In this document: in pieces, positions 54,107 to 61,878 of the stretch | Layout of the letters: every line of letters begins with the position of its first letter | How positions within the stretch are numbered: the first letter of the stretch is position 1 | Assembly (NCBI GenBank): GCA_900545445.1 | Contig: UQZH01000002.1 | Location: 1 to 64,000 of the forward strand | Length of the DNA stretch: 64,000 nt | Source of the DNA: an uncultured Collinsella sp. | Lineage (GTDB): Bacteria; Actinomycetota; Coriobacteriia; Coriobacteriales; Coriobacteriaceae | Direction: 5' to 3' | Translations under genes and position numbers: made by a program | The notes under the pieces: model-generated | Told to the model about the DNA's origin: nothing | Database searches by the model: none | Seen by the model: only the letters and a program-made list of their open reading frames with translations

Positions 54107-54589
54107 TCAGTTGAACAGATTGCCGATGGGGTCGGGGGCGGAACTGGGGAGATAGCGGATTTCTAGTTCTATGCCGAGCTTTTGCAGCTCTCTGAGAACA
54201 GCGACGTCTGTGTCGTCTACGGCAACTGCGGGCGTTGCGGGACGCTTGCCCTCCCCTGCCTGCATATGACCAATGCTGATCTTGGTGATCGGCACACCGC
54301 CCTTAACCAGCGCGAGCGCATCGGAGGGTGAGGCCACCATGATCAGAATCAATTGGCGAGGCGTTGCGGTATGAATGACGTCGATGGTCCTTTGCACCGA
54401 GAAAAACCGCGTCCAAACGCCTTCTGGCGCCGCCACCCTCATGGGTGCCCATTGGCGCGAATCTGCCGCGATCTCATCGTTGACGATTAGGACAAGGTTG
54501 GAACCCACGGCTTCGTTCCACAGCTCAACGTCTTGTCCGTAAATGAAACGGTCGTCGATGCGTGCGAGAAGAATCTTGGGTTGAGTCAT
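54107..54589 (-). CDS. Orphan mannose-family PTS EIIB-like protein with Tyr at the phospho-His position
   Basis: 160 residues from ATG at 54589. Clear sorbose/mannose-type EIIB: ARIDDRFIYGQDVELW, LVLIVNDEIAADSRQW, ISIGHMQAGEGKRPATPAVA and the usual end LQKLGIELEIRYLPSS. In the family the first motif is RIDDRLIHGQ and its His is the phosphorylated residue; here it is Tyr. The protein therefore should not transfer phosphate. No EIIA, EIIC or EIID gene is beside it; a normal-looking EIIB partner set lies 9 kb away. It could be a regulatory decoy that senses PTS components, or a decaying gene with an otherwise intact frame. Confidence 0.85.
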   Translation of the reverse strand: MTQPKILLARIDDRFIYGQDVELWNEAVGSNLVLIVNDEIAADSRQWAPMRVAAPEGVWTRFFSVQRTIDVIHTATPRQLILIMVASPSDALALVKGGVPITKISIGHMQAGEGKRPATPAVAVDDTDVAVLRELQKLGIELEIRYLPSSAPDPIGNLFN

Positions 54590-54746
54590 CGCTGCCCCAT
54601 TCTGTTTGAGACCCGTAAGAGCAAGACATCGCGTCTCCAATATTAGTGCATTTAAAGTGAGAAAAGCCGTCAGAACACTTGCGCGGATTTGCGATGTCCC
54701 GTATCATAGACAGCCGTTGACGCCTCAGTTGCGCCATCACATGGCC

Positions 54747-54822
54747 GCCAGCGTAGCTCAGTTGGTAGAGCACCGCTCTCGTAAAGCGGGGGTCACCGGT
54801 TCGAGCCCGGTCGCTGGCTCCA
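54747..54822 (+). tRNA. tRNA-Thr (anticodon CGT)
   Basis: Clover leaf fits: acceptor GCCAGCG/CGCTGGC, D arm GCTC-AGTTGGTA-GAGC, anticodon stem CCGCT/AGCGG with loop CTCGTAA (CGT), variable GGGTC, T arm ACCGG-TTCGAGC-CCGGT, discriminator T, and encoded CCA. Confidence 0.95.
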
Positions 54823-54834
54823 TTGCACAAGATA

Positions 54835-54856
54835 GCCGCCTTCGGGCGGCTTTTTT
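54835..54856 (+). terminator. Terminator after tRNA-Thr
   Basis: GCCGCC-TTCG-GGCGGC followed by TTTTTT. Confidence 0.92.
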
Positions 54857-55030
54857 GTTGCTGATTTCGGGCGCGCTTCCGTCAATCCAAGCACAACGCC
54901 GCCGGAAACTCTCCTACTCAACAAAAGCCCCGCCAACCGCAATCCCCAAAGGAACCGCGTTCAGCGGGGCCCAAGCGAGCTCCCCCAAGGGATAACGCTC
55001 GCAACACGAACAGCTCAGCCGAGCAGCGCG

Positions 55031-55504
55031 CTACTCCTCCCAGTAAGCATCTGCAAGCAGCTTAAAGCAAATCTTCTTGACCGGCTGCGCGCCATCGCCC
55101 TGGAACTCGAGCGTGGGCATGTGAGGCTCGCCGGCAACAAACAGCGCAAACTTGTCGTCAGCAAGATCGCCGGCGATCGAGGCGTCGGAATCGACCAGAT
55201 CGTAGTCGTCCTTCTCGTCAAACTCCTGAACCAGCGTCAGGCTGCCCGTGGCAACCTTAAAGGCCTCGCGACCCTCGACGTCGATCTGCAGGTCGTGATA
55301 GCGCTGATGCGTCTCATAGTGAGCCTCGGCTTCGGGACGCGTCGTGGGAGCCATGACGTTCGCAAAGACCTTGTCGCCCAGAATCGGATGGCTGCCGACC
55401 TCGAGCTTCGCCGGATCGTTCTCCTCGAGCCAGTCGATCAGCACGTCGAGGCCCTTGAGCATTCCACGGTACTCCTCGATATCGCCCAATGCACCGTAAA
55501 TCAT
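55031..55504 (-). CDS. YhcH/YjgK/YiaL-family protein
   Basis: 157 residues, cupin-like family often found with sialic-acid or amino-sugar genes; E. coli NanQ of this family speeds anomerisation of sialic acid. Seen: the N-terminus MIYGALGDIEEYRGM, HPILGDKVFANVM, HETHQRYHDLQ-type segment (YETHQRYHDLQIDVEGREAF) and FALFVAGEPHMPTLE with the usual His/Glu ligands. ATG at 55504 has GAGGGG upstream. On the same strand as the nagA remnant and second lacC just upstream, supporting an amino-sugar role. Confidence 0.88.
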   Translation of the reverse strand: MIYGALGDIEEYRGMLKGLDVLIDWLEENDPAKLEVGSHPILGDKVFANVMAPTTRPEAEAHYETHQRYHDLQIDVEGREAFKVATGSLTLVQEFDEKDDYDLVDSDASIAGDLADDKFALFVAGEPHMPTLEFQGDGAQPVKKICFKLLADAYWEE

Positions 55505-55537
55505 CTAAATCCCCTCTCGGATCGTTTCTTTGGCGGC

Positions 55538-55671
55538 TACTCGGCAAACGCATTACCGACGCTGTTGCCACCCACATGCGTCTCGACCAGGGTAAGGTCG
55601 GGATTGAACACGACAGTGTCGGCGTCGCGCCCCGGCATAATGCTACTGCACTTGTCGTCGACATGAGCTGG
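55538..55671 (-). pseudogene. C-terminal remnant of a second nagA
   Basis: The frame reads DDKCSSIMPGRDADTVVF, then LTLVETHVGGNSVGNAF and stop, matching the last 40 or so residues of NagA at 58395-59564 (SIMPGRDADF, LVETYVGGQSVGNAF). Nothing of the rest of the gene remains: the second lacC stops only about 30 bases upstream. This shows a deletion or recombination between two nagA copies, or a lacC-lacX block inserted into one of them. Confidence 0.82.
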
Positions 55672-55701
55672 CAACCGATGCCGGGGCCGCAGCACAAGCT
55701 C

Positions 55702-56637
55702 CTACAGCTCGGTCACGACAACGCCGTTGTAAACCTCGTCCCAACGATCCATAACCAAGTGGCCAGTCATGGGATCCATGGCATTGAGTTTGCCGCAGGT
55801 GTTGGCGGTACGCAGCACCGTCTCGTCGTCGGCTCCGGCAGCAATCGCATGTGCGAAGCCGGCAATGGTCGAATCGCCAGAGCCCGTAGCGTTAACGGCG
55901 GGGATATCGGGGGTCTTGGCGCGGAACGCACGGCCGTTATGGAAACCAACGGAGCCGGCAGCGCCCATAGATACGACGACCCAGGGGATATCGGAGAAGC
56001 GGGCGTCAGAGGCGAGCGCGGAACGGAGCTCGTCCACATCGTCGGTGGTAAAGCTCGTGCCCAGAAGGCCGTTAATTTCGGTCAGGTTAGGCTTAACCAG
56101 CTCAGGCTTGACCTCGGACTTGAGCGCAGCCTCGAGCGAGGCGCCCGAGGTATCGAGCAGCACCTTGGCGCCGGCGTTCTCTGCAATGCCCGTGATCTTA
56201 GCGTAGTAGTCCGCCTCGACGCCGCGGGGCAGCGAACCCGAGATGGTAACGACATCGGCCTTGCTCGCAAGCTCGGCGAACTTGGCGGTAAAGGCATCGA
56301 GCTCCTCGGGGGCAATCGTCGGGCCGCTCTCGAGCAGCTCGGTCTGGTTGCCGGCGTGGAGGATGTTGAGACAAATGCGAGTCTCGCCCTTGATGGGCAC
56401 AAAATCATTCTTAATGCCGTTAGCATCCATGAGCTCGGCCATATAGGCGCCCATATGACCACCAAGCAAGCCGGTTGCCACGACATCGTCGCCCAGCTGG
56501 CCCAGGACGCGGGCCACGTTGAGGCCCTTACCGCCGGCGGTCTTTTCGGGCGTCACGCGGTTGACGTCGTCAATAATGAGCTCATCGAGCTGATAGCGCG
56601 TATCGACGGACGGGTTCATCGTAACGGTGAGGATCAT
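55702..56637 (-). CDS. lacC: PfkB-family sugar-phosphate kinase, second LacC copy
   Basis: 311 residues, the same length as the copy at 31923 and nearly the same sequence throughout (MILTVTMNPSVDTRY, GGKGLNVARVL, NATGSGDSTIAGFA). ATG at 56637 has AAGGAG. Next to agaS and nagA, so here it would phosphorylate the tagatose-6-phosphate formed by AgaS from galactosamine-6-phosphate (inference). The lacX copy precedes it on the same strand, as in the other cluster. Confidence 0.88.
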   Translation of the reverse strand: MILTVTMNPSVDTRYQLDELIIDDVNRVTPEKTAGGKGLNVARVLGQLGDDVVATGLLGGHMGAYMAELMDANGIKNDFVPIKGETRICLNILHAGNQTELLESGPTIAPEELDAFTAKFAELASKADVVTISGSLPRGVEADYYAKITGIAENAGAKVLLDTSGASLEAALKSEVKPELVKPNLTEINGLLGTSFTTDDVDELRSALASDARFSDIPWVVVSMGAAGSVGFHNGRAFRAKTPDIPAVNATGSGDSTIAGFAHAIAAGADDETVLRTANTCGKLNAMDPMTGHLVMDRWDEVYNGVVVTEL

Positions 56638-56696
56638 TTCTAGCTCCTTATCTCGCAGGCTCCTTATGCCTTGCAAAACGAATTGGCTACATGCGA

Positions 56697-57578
56697 CTAC
56701 AGAATCTCGATTGTGAACGAGCACACGATGGTTTCTTTGGGCTTGGCGATAAGGCAGCCGCGCTTGTGCTCAAGCACGTCGTCCTCATCGGAGCAGGTCG
56801 AAAGACCGCCCCAGGGCTCAACTGCCACAAAATCACCCTCGGGCTTGCTCCACACAATGAGGTACGGGAAGCCCTCAAAGCTCAGGCGAACGCCCTTGTC
56901 CTCGCCCTTTTTGGAAAGCGTGACCTGACGGCTCTCGAGCACGTCAAAGATGGTCTCCGCAAAATCGAAGAGCTCATGTGACAGAGGCAGCGTCTTTCCC
57001 ACCATGGGGTTCTTGGAGCGGTTGGTCACGTCAATCAATCCGGTCGAGGGAACGGCGGTGCAGAGCTCCACAGCCTCGTCTTTCTCAAAACGCAACTCGT
57101 AGTCCGTATAGGCCTCGCCCTCATCGAGCGGACACCTAAAGCCGGGATGTCCACCGATAAAGAACGGCATGTCCTCGGTGCCCTCGTTGGTAACCTCATA
57201 GGCGACGCGCACGCCGGCGTCCTCGAGCGTATAGCGGGCGACAAGTTTAAACGGATACGGATAATCGCTCAGCAGCGCGGCGTTATCCTCGGATGCCAGG
57301 TACATAGCCAGCTCGTTTGTGCTTTGGCTCAACAGCTTCCACTCCTGCTTGCGCGCAAAGCCGTGGCGGGCGAGCTTCACATGATGTCCGGCAAACGTCA
57401 TGGCGCTGTTATCGCGCAAACCTCCGCAAATCGGGAAGCAAATCGGTGCCTGGCCGGACCACACGGCGGGATCGCCCTGCCACAAGTACTCGCGACCTCC
57501 AGCCTCAATCGAGGTAAACGAACCACCGGCCGTGGAGACCTTGATAGAAATCGAATCGTTGGAGAGAGCGTATTCCAT
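56697..57578 (-). CDS. lacX: Aldose 1-epimerase family protein, second LacX copy
   Basis: 293 residues, same length as the copy at 32912 with the same motifs (WSGQAPICFPICGGLRD, LARHGFARKQEW, GGHPGFRCPLDEG, KPEGDFVAVEPWGGLST). ATG at 57578 has AAAGGA. Divergent from the flavodoxin gene. Part of the duplicated lacX-lacC block. Confidence 0.88.
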   Translation of the reverse strand: MEYALSNDSISIKVSTAGGSFTSIEAGGREYLWQGDPAVWSGQAPICFPICGGLRDNSAMTFAGHHVKLARHGFARKQEWKLLSQSTNELAMYLASEDNAALLSDYPYPFKLVARYTLEDAGVRVAYEVTNEGTEDMPFFIGGHPGFRCPLDEGEAYTDYELRFEKDEAVELCTAVPSTGLIDVTNRSKNPMVGKTLPLSHELFDFAETIFDVLESRQVTLSKKGEDKGVRLSFEGFPYLIVWSKPEGDFVAVEPWGGLSTCSDEDDVLEHKRGCLIAKPKETIVCSFTIEIL

Positions 57579-57734
57579 TGTCCATCCTTTCGAACAACTG
57601 CTTTTTGCTCGCAAGAACCCGTCTCGGCCCTGACCAAAGGACAAACCCGCACGTTCATCGATGCGTCCGGTTTCCCAGCCATGCAACGGGGTACCATACA
57701 GACATTGATGCAATTACAGCTGAAAGGCCTTCTT

Positions 57735-58319
57735 ATGCGAACCATCATCCTTTATGCCTCACACCACCACGGCAATACGAAAAAGCTCGTGGACGCCATC
57801 GTCGAGGCGCACCCCGAGATCGATACCCTCGACGTGAAGTCACTCGGTAAAAACGAGTACCCCGACCTGCACGAATACCATCTGATCGGTGTCGCCACGG
57901 GCATCTATTACTCCGAGATCGACAAGGACATGGCACGCGTGCTCACGAACGTGCTGCAGCCGCAGGACAAGGTGTTTGGCCTTATGACCTACGGTGGCAA
58001 AAACAAGTGGTACGGCAAGGATATCGATGGCATCTGCCGCATGAGGCAGGCCATCTTTATGGGCGTCTACGGCTGTCCCGGCTTTGATACGTGGGGGCCG
58101 TTCAAACTCACCGGCGGCGTCCAGAAGGGACACCCGACCGCTGAGGAAATTAAGGGCGCCGTCGACTTCTTCGACAAGATCGAAGACGAGTATGGCGACA
58201 TCATCGTCGAAGAGTACGCCAAGCGCGAGAAGCGTCTAGCATACGAAAAGGAGCATCCCGCGGGGGGTCTTGTGGCCGGCGTCAAGCGCACGGCAAAGAA
58301 GATCGTTAACAAGCTGTAA
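57735..58319 (+). CDS. Flavodoxin-family protein
   Basis: 194 residues from ATG at 57735 (AAAGG upstream). FMN phosphate-binding loop ILYASHHHGNTKKL, second loop LIGVATGIYYSEIDKDM, and FGLMTYGGKN near the isoalloxazine site. The C-terminus beyond about 150 is an unusual Lys/Glu-rich extension ending KRTAKKIVNKL. Probably a low-potential electron carrier; partner unknown (PflA-type activases use flavodoxin in other bacteria, so a link with the split formate-lyase is possible but speculative). Confidence 0.88.
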   Translation: MRTIILYASHHHGNTKKLVDAIVEAHPEIDTLDVKSLGKNEYPDLHEYHLIGVATGIYYSEIDKDMARVLTNVLQPQDKVFGLMTYGGKNKWYGKDIDGICRMRQAIFMGVYGCPGFDTWGPFKLTGGVQKGHPTAEEIKGAVDFFDKIEDEYGDIIVEEYAKREKRLAYEKEHPAGGLVAGVKRTAKKIVNKL

Positions 58320-58350
58320 CTGTTAAGGTGCTTTTGAGCGTTTAACCCAT

Positions 58351-58388
58351 ACGGCGGGTCCGAGCAGATTCGGGCCCGCCGTCTTTTT
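58351..58388 (+). terminator. Terminator between flavodoxin and nagA
   Basis: ACGGCGGGTCCGA 58351-58363 pairs with TCGGGCCCGCCGT 58370-58382 (one bulge) and ends in TTTTT. Confidence 0.88.
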
Positions 58389-58394
58389 CTATCG

Positions 58395-59564
58395 TTAATC
58401 GGTAAAGGCGTTGCCGACGCTCTGGCCGCCAACATACGTCTCGACGAGGGTGAGCTCATGGTCGAACACGACAAAGTCGGCGTCGCGACCCGGCATGATG
58501 CTGCCGCACTTATCCTCGATGTGCGCAGAGCGAGCCGGCACCTCGGTTGCCATGCGAATGGCGATATCAGCGCTGGCGATGCCCCAATCGACAATGTTCT
58601 TGACGCCCTGGGCAAGCGTGAGCACCGAGCCGGCAATGCTTTTGCCGTCGGCGAGCCAGCACAGGTTGTCCTTCATGATGACGTCCATGCCACCACTGGT
58701 GTAGCTGCCCTCGGGCATGCCGCCGCAGCCCAGGCAGTCGGTGATGAGCACCGTGTGCTGCCAGCCCTTTGCCTGCAGCAGTGCCTTGATGGCGGCAGGG
58801 TTTACGTGCTTGCCGTCACAGATGATCTCGGCGTAGGTCTCGGGCGTGGACATGGCAGCACCCACGACACCGGGCTCACGGTGATGCAGACCGCGCTGGC
58901 CGTTATAGGTATGCGTAAAGCAGCTGGCACCGGCATTGATAGCGGCGATGCACTCATCGTAGGTGGCGTCGGAGTGACCGATGCTGGTCACCACGCCCTT
59001 GGCGTTCAGAGCAGCCGCATAAGCAGCGGCACCGTCGCGCTCGGCGGCCATGGCGCTCTTAACGATGCGACCGCCCGCAGCCTCCTGCCACTGGTCGAAA
59101 ACCTCCTCGGAGGGGTCAATCAGGTAAGCGGGGTTCTGCGCGCCCACGTGCTTCATGGTAAAGAAGGGGCCCTCCAGGTAGATGCCCTGAATGCGGGCAC
59201 CGCAGAAGTCGGGGCCGCGGCCCTCGTCCGCCTTGGCGATAGCAGCGCAGGCGTCCTTGATCTGTTCGACGCCATCGGTGAACGTCGTGGGCAGCCAGCT
59301 GGTGGTACCGCGACGGGCGAGCTCGGTTGAGCTGATATCGATGCCCTCGGGATCGTTATCGGTAGTTGAGTGGTTGTAGAAGCCATGGATGTGAGTATCG
59401 ACCATACCCGGTGCGATCCACGATCCCGTGTAGTCCTTAATCTCGCAAGAGGGCTCGTCGGCCCGCCAGGCGCCAAAAACGCCATCCTCGACCATAAGAT
59501 AGCCGCCCAGTTGCGGGCCTGCCGGCAAGAAGAACTTGTCAGCCTTAATTGCGTACGTGCTCAT
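58395..59564 (-). CDS. nagA: N-acetylhexosamine-6-phosphate deacetylase
   Basis: 389 residues from ATG at 59564 (AGGAG at five to six bases). Amidohydrolase fold: PGMVDTHIHGFYNHST, IYLEGPFFTMKHVGAQNP, TSIGHSDATYDECIAA, FTHTYNGQRGLHHREPG, CDGKHVNPAAIKAL, catalytic Asp in VLITDCLGCGGMPEG, and GSIMPGRDADFVVFDHELTL. Removes acetate from N-acetylglucosamine- or N-acetylgalactosamine-6-phosphate. Its neighbour agaS points to the galactosamine form (inference). It is separated from agaS by a terminator. A remnant of a second copy lies at 55538. Confidence 0.92.
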   Translation of the reverse strand: MSTYAIKADKFFLPAGPQLGGYLMVEDGVFGAWRADEPSCEIKDYTGSWIAPGMVDTHIHGFYNHSTTDNDPEGIDISSTELARRGTTSWLPTTFTDGVEQIKDACAAIAKADEGRGPDFCGARIQGIYLEGPFFTMKHVGAQNPAYLIDPSEEVFDQWQEAAGGRIVKSAMAAERDGAAAYAAALNAKGVVTSIGHSDATYDECIAAINAGASCFTHTYNGQRGLHHREPGVVGAAMSTPETYAEIICDGKHVNPAAIKALLQAKGWQHTVLITDCLGCGGMPEGSYTSGGMDVIMKDNLCWLADGKSIAGSVLTLAQGVKNIVDWGIASADIAIRMATEVPARSAHIEDKCGSIMPGRDADFVVFDHELTLVETYVGGQSVGNAFTD

Positions 59565-59630
59565 ATGCACTCCTCGCTTCTAAAGCAGTTGACTGTGGTA
59601 ATGCTTATACCCAGCTCACGTAAAACAAAA

Positions 59631-59666
59631 AGCGCCCGCCCGCCGTTATGAGCGGACGGGCGCCCT
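59631..59666 (-). terminator. Terminator of agaS
   Basis: GCGCCCGTCCGC pairs with GCGGGCGGGCGC (minus-strand reading) and is followed by a T-run. Confidence 0.88.
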
Positions 59667-59681
59667 TACAGGGGGACGCGA

Positions 59682-60848
59682 TTAAGCGGTGAAGGGGTGA
59701 ATCGTCACGCCCTTAACCACGCGGTTGACCGTGCCGGTGGGGCTCGGCGTATCGGGCGTGTTGCCCACGCGGACGGAGTTGAGCAGGCTGATAGCCTGGG
59801 CAAACATCACGAACGGCAGAGCAAGGTAACCCTCGGGAAGTGCCTCGTAGCCCTTAAAGGTGAAGGACTCACCCTCATAGACGGTGGCACCTTCCTGCTG
59901 AACGGCGATGGTGTGCTGAGCGATCTCGTCGCCACCGATCTCGTTGAGGATGTCGATGTCGTACTGACGGGTGTAGGCGTCGTTGTTGACGAACACGAAG
60001 ACGAGCGTCTTATCGTCGACGAAGGACTTAGGTCCGTGACGATAGCCCATAGAGGTGTCGTAGGAAGTAGCGACCAGACCGTGAGCGAGCTCGAGGATCT
60101 TGAGCTGGCTCTCCTGAGCAAGGCCACCGAAGGAGCCAGAACCCAAGTAGGTCACGCGGTTGAAATCGCCAGCCAGGTAATCGGCGATCTCGGGCTCGCG
60201 GGAGATGACCTCCTCGCCCATCTTGGCAATCGTCTCGACCCACTCGGCCTTCTGCTCGTCAGAGGCAGTGTCGAAAATAAGGGTGGAGAGCAGGGTCATG
60301 CAGGAATAAGAACCGGTCATGGCGAAGCCCTTGTCGTTGGCGCGCGGAATGAGCAGCGTCAGCGCATTGGGATCATCGGCGGACTCGACGGCGAGCTTGC
60401 CCTCGGGAGCGCAGGTGATGTTGAGGAACTTGACGTTGTGGACGAGCTCCTTGGCAACGGCAACGGCGGCAAGGCTCTCGGGGCTGTTGCCAGAGCGGGC
60501 AAAGGAAACCACGAGCGTGGGATCCTCGGCGCGCAGGAAGTCGCGCGGGGCGCTCACGATGTCGGTCGTGGCGATGGGCTTAAAGTCGTAGAGATCAGTG
60601 TTGCCAGCGTGACGCAGGTACGGGGCGCAGGTATCGCCAACGTAGTCGGACGTACCGGCACCGGTGAAGACAACGGACAGACGACCCTCGCCCATAGCGC
60701 GAGCCTCGGCCAGGAAGGCCTCGATGGCCTCCTTGTTCTCGCGATAGATGTTGAGCGTATCACGCCAAAGCTCGGGCTGCTGAGCAATCTCGGCCGTGGT
60801 GATCTGGGCGCCGAGCTCGGTGAGCTCCTCGACACTCTTCTCGAACAT
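59682..60848 (-). CDS. agaS: SIS-domain isomerase AgaS (galactosamine-6-phosphate deaminase/isomerase)
   Basis: 388 residues with two SIS domains. VVFTGAGTSDYVGDTCAPYL and VVSFARSGNSPESLAAVAVA are the phosphosugar-binding loops of the first; YLGSGSFGGLAQESQLKILE and SYDTSMGYRHGPKSFVDDKT mark the second. AgaS converts galactosamine-6-phosphate to tagatose-6-phosphate plus ammonia. ATG at 60848 has AGAGAGG. The palindrome at 60910, between it and the GntR gene, is a candidate operator. The product would feed the second lacC. Confidence 0.92.
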   Translation of the reverse strand: MFEKSVEELTELGAQITTAEIAQQPELWRDTLNIYRENKEAIEAFLAEARAMGEGRLSVVFTGAGTSDYVGDTCAPYLRHAGNTDLYDFKPIATTDIVSAPRDFLRAEDPTLVVSFARSGNSPESLAAVAVAKELVHNVKFLNITCAPEGKLAVESADDPNALTLLIPRANDKGFAMTGSYSCMTLLSTLIFDTASDEQKAEWVETIAKMGEEVISREPEIADYLAGDFNRVTYLGSGSFGGLAQESQLKILELAHGLVATSYDTSMGYRHGPKSFVDDKTLVFVFVNNDAYTRQYDIDILNEIGGDEIAQHTIAVQQEGATVYEGESFTFKGYEALPEGYLALPFVMFAQAISLLNSVRVGNTPDTPSPTGTVNRVVKGVTIHPFTA

Positions 60849-60903
60849 TTTTAATACCTCTCTCTAGAAGTAATCCTCTGACGTGCAATTATACACTTCG
60901 GTT

Positions 60904-60923
60904 GGTTATCTGGTAGTAACCAG
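60904..60923. promoter_or_regulatory. Candidate GntR operator upstream of agaS
   Basis: CTGGTAGTAACCAG at 60910-60923 is a palindrome with 5-bp arms; the adjoining GGTTATCTGGTAGTAACC extends the symmetry. Position between agaS and gntR fits an HutC-type GntR site. Confidence 0.6.
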
Positions 60924-60962
60924 TTAAATGCAAAGAATCACCATATGGAAACGATGCGAACA

Positions 60963-61694
60963 CTAGTCGCTACGCTGGTGGTAAACCTTGTATTTAAACT
61001 GATCGGCACGAGCAACCGAGAGTGTATACTCCACAACCTCGTTTGACTCGTTATACGTAGTCCTGACCAAATCGAGCACAGGCGAGCCCTCGACAATTCC
61101 CAAAAGGTGGGCGTCGGTGGGACGGGCTATGCTCGCATAGAACTCCTCCTCGGCCACGCGTATCTTTTGCTGAAAGTCTTGCTCAATCACATCGTAAAGC
61201 GGCTTACGCTCCAGTAGCGGTCGCTTTAGGGACAGAAATTGACGAACCGGTAGATAGCTGCGTTCGACCATCATGGGCATGTTGTCGGCAGAACGAAGGC
61301 GCTTGAGCTTAAAAATGCGATCACCGATACGCAATCCCATATGCTCGGCCAGATTCTTATCGGCCTCCATCTCGCAAAACTCGAGAATCGTGGTCTCGGG
61401 GTCGCGACCCATCGCGCGCATCTGCTCGGTAAAGCTGTAGGACTGCATAAGATTGGTTGCCTTTGCCGAACGGTCGGTCACAAAGGTACCGCGACCGTGC
61501 TGCCGAACCACCAATCCTAAACGCTCCAGTTCCTGCAGAGCCAGGCGTACCGTAGTGCGCGAGAGACCATAGCGCTCCGATAGTTCGCGCTCGGAAGGAA
61601 TCATGTCACCGGCGCGATATTCATGGTCGATCTTTTCGGTCAGAATATCGACCAGCTGATCGTACAGCGGTTGCTTACGCGCTCCGATCGCCAT
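60963..61694 (-). CDS. GntR-family (HutC/UTRA) regulator of amino-sugar genes
   Basis: 243 residues from ATG at 61694 (GGGAGG upstream); ATG at 61715 is in frame but less well placed. Winged helix: PLYDQLVDILTEKIDHEYRA, IPSERELSERYGLSRTTVRL and the RQHGRGTFV wing. The UTRA sensor domain has LQSYSFTEQMRAMG-type start (NLMQSYSFTEQMRAMGRDPE), PMMVERSYLPV and YTLSVARADQFKYKV. UTRA domains bind phosphorylated amino sugars, as in NagR and AgaR2. It lies between agaS and the mannose-family PTS, its likely targets. Confidence 0.92.
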   Translation of the reverse strand: MAIGARKQPLYDQLVDILTEKIDHEYRAGDMIPSERELSERYGLSRTTVRLALQELERLGLVVRQHGRGTFVTDRSAKATNLMQSYSFTEQMRAMGRDPETTILEFCEMEADKNLAEHMGLRIGDRIFKLKRLRSADNMPMMVERSYLPVRQFLSLKRPLLERKPLYDVIEQDFQQKIRVAEEEFYASIARPTDAHLLGIVEGSPVLDLVRTTYNESNEVVEYTLSVARADQFKYKVYHQRSD

Positions 61695-61778
61695 CCTATC
61701 CTCCCATTTTCTCAAACTCGGCTACTACCTTGGGTGTTTGGCATTATCTGCCTGCCACACCCGAATCAACAAGAAAAC

Positions 61779-61870
61779 AAAAGCCGCGCGCTCTTTCGAG
61801 CACGCGGCTTTTAACATACACATGGCTTAAGGGGTCGGGGTGTGAGCCGCGTAGGGACACACCCCTCAAG
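61779..61870 (-). terminator. Terminator hairpins after the mannose-family PTS operon
   Basis: AAAAGCCGCG 61779-61788 pairs with CGCGGCTTTT 61803-61812 (minus-strand T-run present). A second hairpin, GGGGTGTG near 61837 with CACACCCC near 61857, sits directly behind the EIID stop. Confidence 0.75.
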
Positions 61871-61878
61871 CTAGAGCC

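Noticed and set aside
54606..54995. Open frame across the tRNA-Thr gene
   Set aside because: It overlaps the tRNA and its terminator and has no ribosome site.
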